The notes below the pieces were generated by a model. It worked only from the letters and a program-made list of their open reading frames with translations, was not told the origin of the DNA and did no database searches. Position numbers and translations under genes: made by a program. 56,773 bases of DNA from Bdellovibrionales bacterium RIFOXYD12_FULL_39_22 (GTDB lineage Bacteria > Bdellovibrionota > Bacteriovoracia > Bacteriovoracales > Bacteriovoracaceae), in the NCBI GenBank assembly GCA_001770205.1, contig MEQL01000009.1, positions 1 through 56,773 of the forward strand. Direction: 5' to 3'. Within the stretch, counting starts at the first letter, position 1; every line of letters starts with the position of its first letter. Shown here one piece after another: positions 54,201-56,773 of this stretch.

Positions 54201-54352
54201 TAAATCAAGTCCGTGGCCGGAGCATTGTTATATTTTAGTGGCACCAGGCCGGGGACGGTGGAGGCGGCGTAGGTGGCCAGTGCTGATATACTCAACGTAA
54301 TAATAACAGTGAAAGATCGGATAAATTTTTGCGTTTTTTTTGATATTTTCAC
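51212..54352 (-). CDS. 1046-residue secreted protein, unknown function
   Basis: Signal peptide (KKTQKFIRSFTVIITLSIS then ALATYAAS). No family recognised. Features: a hydrophobic-glycine middle region (VAGGAFLGTTGVTAPWALSG, IGLKGIIPIINIQALGG), a long mixed alpha/beta N-terminal half, a helical C-terminal quarter (LKIPSEKLLKIMYKYANRDE). GTG start with AGAGG. Directly precedes the S8 protease with which it is co-transcribed; it may be its substrate, anchor or chaperone. Confidence 0.7.
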   Translation of the reverse strand: MKISKKTQKFIRSFTVIITLSISALATYAASTVPGLVPLKYNNAPATDLIYNGKVQLPQELHKKVLADHSFDLAKLNPEESAIWAQAGFPEEIGQLAIESGDSVEYVSPIVSRTGNFRFNVIKNINGRPQTFTIMANKKIHNVLLNRALLSKLGYFTTPLKYLPKITLNFSNDISTKAFLSRLAEATFGDPKRWITEEVAEGAKSLTMQDVIVMPADDYVYNLSIGFIPDSVIKGRRVLNALQIPYAIVDIPESLNLFAWTAGRVISEGVKLDLSEENSFSTSFEDAKWILNRLAKLTRNDFISISAEAYLPEEVRLLLTEKMISRRNSLIELFKIKAPALAINQQLSAGEKLVEGKLMQENWEGHSERFAFGDPESPLSSSEIFAFIKSKFISNIISNALVQINEAIQLMDLQQDIYDKQYELAKKQFLNFLKTGKMEKTSFGFWAIPTGTFDLIASREIVSGSYMGVDNKVQLADTIGFSVAGGAFLGTTGVTAPWALSGTAKASIMRTYTHLQPIKSMKKALKYPFKNIMVPRLNNNLAKIFANIDEVQNMPDIEERKKKLEEIFAIFDESFATGESIIISDSIGIQPMLTAQYGFTEKIKAHASLMANGTVLSRLHIYKKDSSTIQIYKSLGDVGKVGISIGLKGIIPIINIQALGGAGNAKTDFYNLNINSNEKVNPDIFLAIAALRELLTGNSVELVSVLNSPYKLHHSFTQSSKKMSLFFWRWTKQNDQDLLTVAHPSGGTNRYLRIKEGNSTGKHYEQMATDVINAIKDEFLELEDVNISTSTSEQAGNSVFGNSHGKTMQVEGEIESENMRGAKCDSINRPFINITEAWRGWSIKKEQANEIISDINRKFHGRFFQNDEVFLHTKKLILYEIKFQTFIYNAGINALLKIPSEKLLKIMYKYANRDESQTQYLDGPNWENKLRLNYNNYLEYRDDYQLAALSCNPQVALNRLMKILKILNSELPLAGIVEVVGGESNLYAFANVQGFREKEEAGDRPYISNSIGEFGDKNILGPLSNMQNKIEMNENEFYAYWILERF

Positions 54353-54469
54353 AAATACCTCTAAATAAGATTAAAGAGATCACTTGTGATGTTTTTAACA
54401 TGCTTTTGCGCTGCGCGACATAAAAACCGACGCAGACTGTAAAAGCTATATAGCTTTAATGTTTAAAAT

Positions 54470-54506
54470 AAAAAAAAGGGGCCTTTAATATAGTGTCAAA
54501 GGCCCC
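54470..54506 (-). terminator. Terminator of the lipoprotein gene
   Basis: Read leftwards: GGGGCCTTT (54498-54506 complement) pairs with AAAGGCCCC (54478-54486 complement), 11-nt loop, then an eight-T run. Confidence 0.9.
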
Positions 54507-54537
54507 CTTCTAAATTGATAAAATAGTTAAGTATTAA

Positions 54538-55323
54538 CTAGTTAACTAAGATTTTTTCAATAATCTTGTTCATATGTTCTGGAGAGACTTCATTGATGGC
54601 CGCAGCATCTTCAATTAGCTTGTTTAGATCTGTTTTATCTCCCTCTGCTGATTTTTGGAAACCATTTTTTAAGGACTCGATATTGGCCCCAAAAATTTCA
54701 AGTGCAAAGGAATTGGCATCCGCATCAGTCATACTTCTGGTTTTTGAAAGCTGTGACCACTCAGAAGTTAGTTTAGCAATATCAGTAGAACGCTTTTCAC
54801 TTAATCCAAATTCGGCGGTTAAGTATTCGCTCATTTTGGAAACTTTTAATTCCTCTTCAATTCCACCGATTTTTTCTAGGTCTTTAGATTGCTCTCCCAC
54901 ATCTTCAAAGTAAACGTCACCATATCCATTGTTGCCTTTCCAGGCCTGGTTGCCATAGAAGTCAGTTCCGGCGCGGGCCACTTCAAAACTTTCCACATTA
55001 TACCAGTCAAGTTCATCAACGTATTCACTCCAGCTCATGCCGGGAACATAATAGTATAGATTGTAGGCCATATAAGCATCTTGATAATCATCCCATACTA
55101 CAATGTAATTGACTTGCTCAGTTCCATTTTTAACGACGTAAGAGTCATCGGCGTCCCAGGGCATGTTGCTATTTAGCATAGTAACAAAACTTGAGGCGTA
55201 AGCAACTTCTGAATAGCCATAGTACACATAACTATCACTATCATCACTACCGCCACCACCACCGCTACAAGCATAGATAAAAAGTGTCATTGAAAGCGAA
55301 ATTAAAACTAATCCTCGATTCAT
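54538..55323 (-). CDS. Tandem-duplicated lipoprotein, copy A
   Basis: 261 residues. Lipoprotein signal with lipobox FIYAC (Cys 19), followed by a Gly/Ser linker (SGGGGGSDDSDS). Mature domain Trp/Tyr/Asp-rich (VVWDDYQDAYMAYNLYYYV, PGMSWSEYVDELDWY), then a helical C-terminal half. No family recognised. SD AGGGGGA before the ATG. Almost the same protein as copy B; differences cluster in the linker and C-terminal third. Confidence 0.85.
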   Translation of the reverse strand: MNRGLVLISLSMTLFIYACSGGGGGSDDSDSYVYYGYSEVAYASSFVTMLNSNMPWDADDSYVVKNGTEQVNYIVVWDDYQDAYMAYNLYYYVPGMSWSEYVDELDWYNVESFEVARAGTDFYGNQAWKGNNGYGDVYFEDVGEQSKDLEKIGGIEEELKVSKMSEYLTAEFGLSEKRSTDIAKLTSEWSQLSKTRSMTDADANSFALEIFGANIESLKNGFQKSAEGDKTDLNKLIEDAAAINEVSPEHMNKIIEKILVN

Positions 55324-55496
55324 CTTTTTCCCCCTGGTTAAAAAATATTTCTATGGTGTTTTGTTGCTCATAAACGTATCGCTGGAAGAAATCCATAGTT
55401 TGCGCTGTTATACGCTAACTGGTTTTTTTTTATATAATTATTTGAATATTTGAAAAGTTTACAAAAACTAAAGAGATGGATGGGCAGTAAAGTTCC

Positions 55497-55522
55497 GGCC
55501 CATGCCTGTTAGAACATGGGCC
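55497..55522 (-). other. Inverted repeat between the duplicated lipoproteins
   Basis: GGCCCATG (55497-55504) and CATGGGCC (55515-55522) form an 8-bp perfect stem with a 10-nt loop. No T-run follows in either direction, so terminator function is doubtful. Confidence 0.4.
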
Positions 55523-55544
55523 AGAAGCGTCGGTTAGAAAAAGA

Positions 55545-56324
55545 TTAGTCTGCTAAAATTTTACTAACAATTTTATTCATGTGCTCAGGTGAAATTTCAT
55601 TAATTTCTGCTGCTTGCTCAATCAATTTATCAAGATCTGTCTTGTCTCCTTCAATTGACTTTTGGAAACCATTTTTTAAAGTATCAATGCCAGTTCCAAA
55701 TATTTCAACAGCAAAAGAATTGGCATCCGCATCAGTCATGCTTCTGGTTTTGGAAAGCTGTGACCACTCAGAAGTTAATCTGGCAATGTCGGTAGAGCGT
55801 TTTTCGCTTAATCCAAATTCAGCAGTTAGGTACTCGCTCATCTTGGAAACTTTAAGCTCTTCCTCAATTCCACCAATTTTTTCCAAGTCCTTAGATTGTT
55901 CTCCAACGTCTTCAAAGTAAACGTCGCCATACCCATTATTACCTTTCCAGGCCTGATTGCCATAGAAGTCAGTTCCGGCGCGCTCAACCTCAAAGGTCTC
56001 TACTCCATACCAGTCAAGTTCATCAACATATTCACTCCAGCTCATGCCGGGAACATAGTAGTATAGGTTGTATGCCATATATGCATCTTGGTAATCATCC
56101 CACACAACAATGTAATTGACTTGCTCAGTTCCATTTTTAACCACGTAAGAATCGTCTGCATCCAGTGGCATGTTGCTATTTAACATGCTAACAAAGCTTG
56201 AAGCGTAAGCGACATCGCTGTATCCATTGTAGGTGCTGCTGCTGTCGCTGCCCCCTCCGCCACCACCGCAAGAAAAGATGAAAAGTGTCATTGAAAGTGA
56301 AATTAAAATTAATCCTCGGTACAT
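55545..56324 (-). CDS. Tandem-duplicated lipoprotein, copy B
   Basis: 259 residues. Lipobox FIFSC (Cys 19), Gly/Ser linker, then a domain nearly identical to copy A from YASSFV to GYGDVYFEDVGEQSKDLE, with scattered changes after. SD AGGGGGA shared with copy A. Each copy has its own intergenic region, so they may be regulated separately. Function unknown; surface exposure is inferred. Confidence 0.85.
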   Translation of the reverse strand: MYRGLILISLSMTLFIFSCGGGGGGSDSSSTYNGYSDVAYASSFVSMLNSNMPLDADDSYVVKNGTEQVNYIVVWDDYQDAYMAYNLYYYVPGMSWSEYVDELDWYGVETFEVERAGTDFYGNQAWKGNNGYGDVYFEDVGEQSKDLEKIGGIEEELKVSKMSEYLTAEFGLSEKRSTDIARLTSEWSQLSKTRSMTDADANSFAVEIFGTGIDTLKNGFQKSIEGDKTDLDKLIEQAAEINEISPEHMNKIVSKILAD

Positions 56325-56773
56325 GTTCTCCCCCTTGTTGGAAAATGTATTATCGTTCCCTGTATAAATAATTACAGCGAAATCATGGGGTATTTCTATA
56401 AAAATAAGCTTACTTTACTAGGGGGAATTGTGATGAGTAGAACGTGTCATTTTGCACCTGTTCCGTTTGAGTAGGAACATAGGAAGAAAAAAATATTGTG
56501 GTGTAAAAATGGCCCTTAAAAAAAATTTGCCTAAAACTTTTCTTACAATGTTTTGTTTGCTTGAGCGATGAGGTGGTGCCAGCTTGCCACTGATACTAAA
56601 AATTGTAAGCGTAAATTTAATCAGCAATCTGCGAGATAGAGATAATAGATAGAAGCTACTCCTTGTTAAAATCGTTGTTCTCATTAATACTAGTACCTCA
56701 TAGGTGATCGGTATTTTCATGTTGCGTATAGGTTATGAGTTGGTCTGAGGAACAAAGCTGTTAAGGGGACATT
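56325..56773. other. Intergenic region with no convincing gene
   Basis: About 450 bp, AT-rich, upstream of lipoprotein copy B. Contains the possible 13-residue ORF and probably the promoter of copy B. The leftward 100-residue reading frame at 56418-56720 has no start site or protein-like pattern. Confidence 0.5.
56433..56474 (+). CDS. Possible 13-residue ORF
   Basis: MSRTCHFAPVPFE, with AGGGGGA (56420-56426) at 6-nt spacing. TGTTCC and GGAACA flanking its end could form a hairpin. The same AGGGGGA occurs before both lipoprotein genes. Evidence is thin. Confidence 0.22.
   Translation: MSRTCHFAPVPFE

Noticed and set aside
55497..55522. Terminator between the lipoprotein copies
   Set aside because: Good stem but no T-run, so not called a terminator.
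56418..56720. Leftward 100-residue frame near the right end
   Set aside because: No ribosome-binding site, Arg/Leu/Phe-rich random-looking composition.
1..56773. CRISPR arrays, IS elements, rRNA genes
   Set aside because: No regular 25-40 bp repeats with spacers, no transposase besides the tyrosine recombinase, no rRNA-like sequence.

Overview
The window looks like chromosomal DNA of an AT-rich (roughly 38-40% GC by eye, not counted), flagellated Gram-negative bacterium. The best fit is the Bdellovibrionota, Bacteriovorax/Halobacteriovorax side. The reasons are an outer-membrane LptD, many lipoproteins and secreted proteins, AcnB, a class II cAMP phosphodiesterase-like enzyme, a TrmD-linked SPOUT methyltransferase as in delta-type genomes, FecR/TPR-barrel genes, and very large secreted proteins including a subtilisin. 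This placement is inference; no rRNA gene is present.

Layout. 1-1665: tyrosine recombinase whose 3' side faces the 3' end of a tRNA-Lys/tRNA-Glu operon, probably the edge of an integrated element lying to the left. 1.9-9.7 kb: housekeeping genes (MtaB, MurJ, DUF507-like, RluA-type pseudouridine synthase, RRM protein, LON-domain protein, ManA, lipoprotein). 10.2-13.8 kb: MarR regulator with operator, FecR-domain protein with PPxG repeats, and a TPR/outer-membrane-barrel protein. 13.8-17.8 kb: rimM-trmD-SPOUT methyltransferase-rplS-rnhB-yraN. 17.8-27.0 kb: STAS protein, RsmI, class II phosphodiesterase, FolC, LptD, a TrpF-like protein, SurE, an NlpD-like M23 lipoprotein, an N-formylglutamate amidohydrolase. 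27.0-29.8 kb: TetR regulator with two palindromic operators around a promoter, an 18-residue ORF, a PilZ-like protein and a pseudo-receiver/TPR protein. 29.8-36.9 kb: AcnB, a HExxH protein, a metallophosphoesterase, class II aldolase, HypB and HypA. 37.0-46.3 kb: flagellin and a signalling block (giant LDL-repeat protein, HD-GYP variant, CheY, Hpt/CheZ-like protein, CheX, disulfide-rich secreted protein, Cys-pair pseudo-receiver). 46.3-56.3 kb: ABC-F ATPase, secreted subtilisin, 1046-residue secreted protein and two tandemly duplicated lipoproteins.

How genes fit together. The 38-46 kb block surrounds a canonical CheY with a CheX phosphatase, an Hpt-like protein ending in a CheZ-like CheY-binding tail, a divergent HD-GYP protein and two pseudo-receivers. 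It reads as an unusual CheY-output module next to flagellin. FecR plus TPR-barrel looks like a secreted protein with its own outer-membrane partner. Window-wide oddities are strong over-use of the tetramer GGCC, two genes whose only well-placed start codon is ATT, and three genes with a -10 box placed for (nearly) leaderless transcripts.
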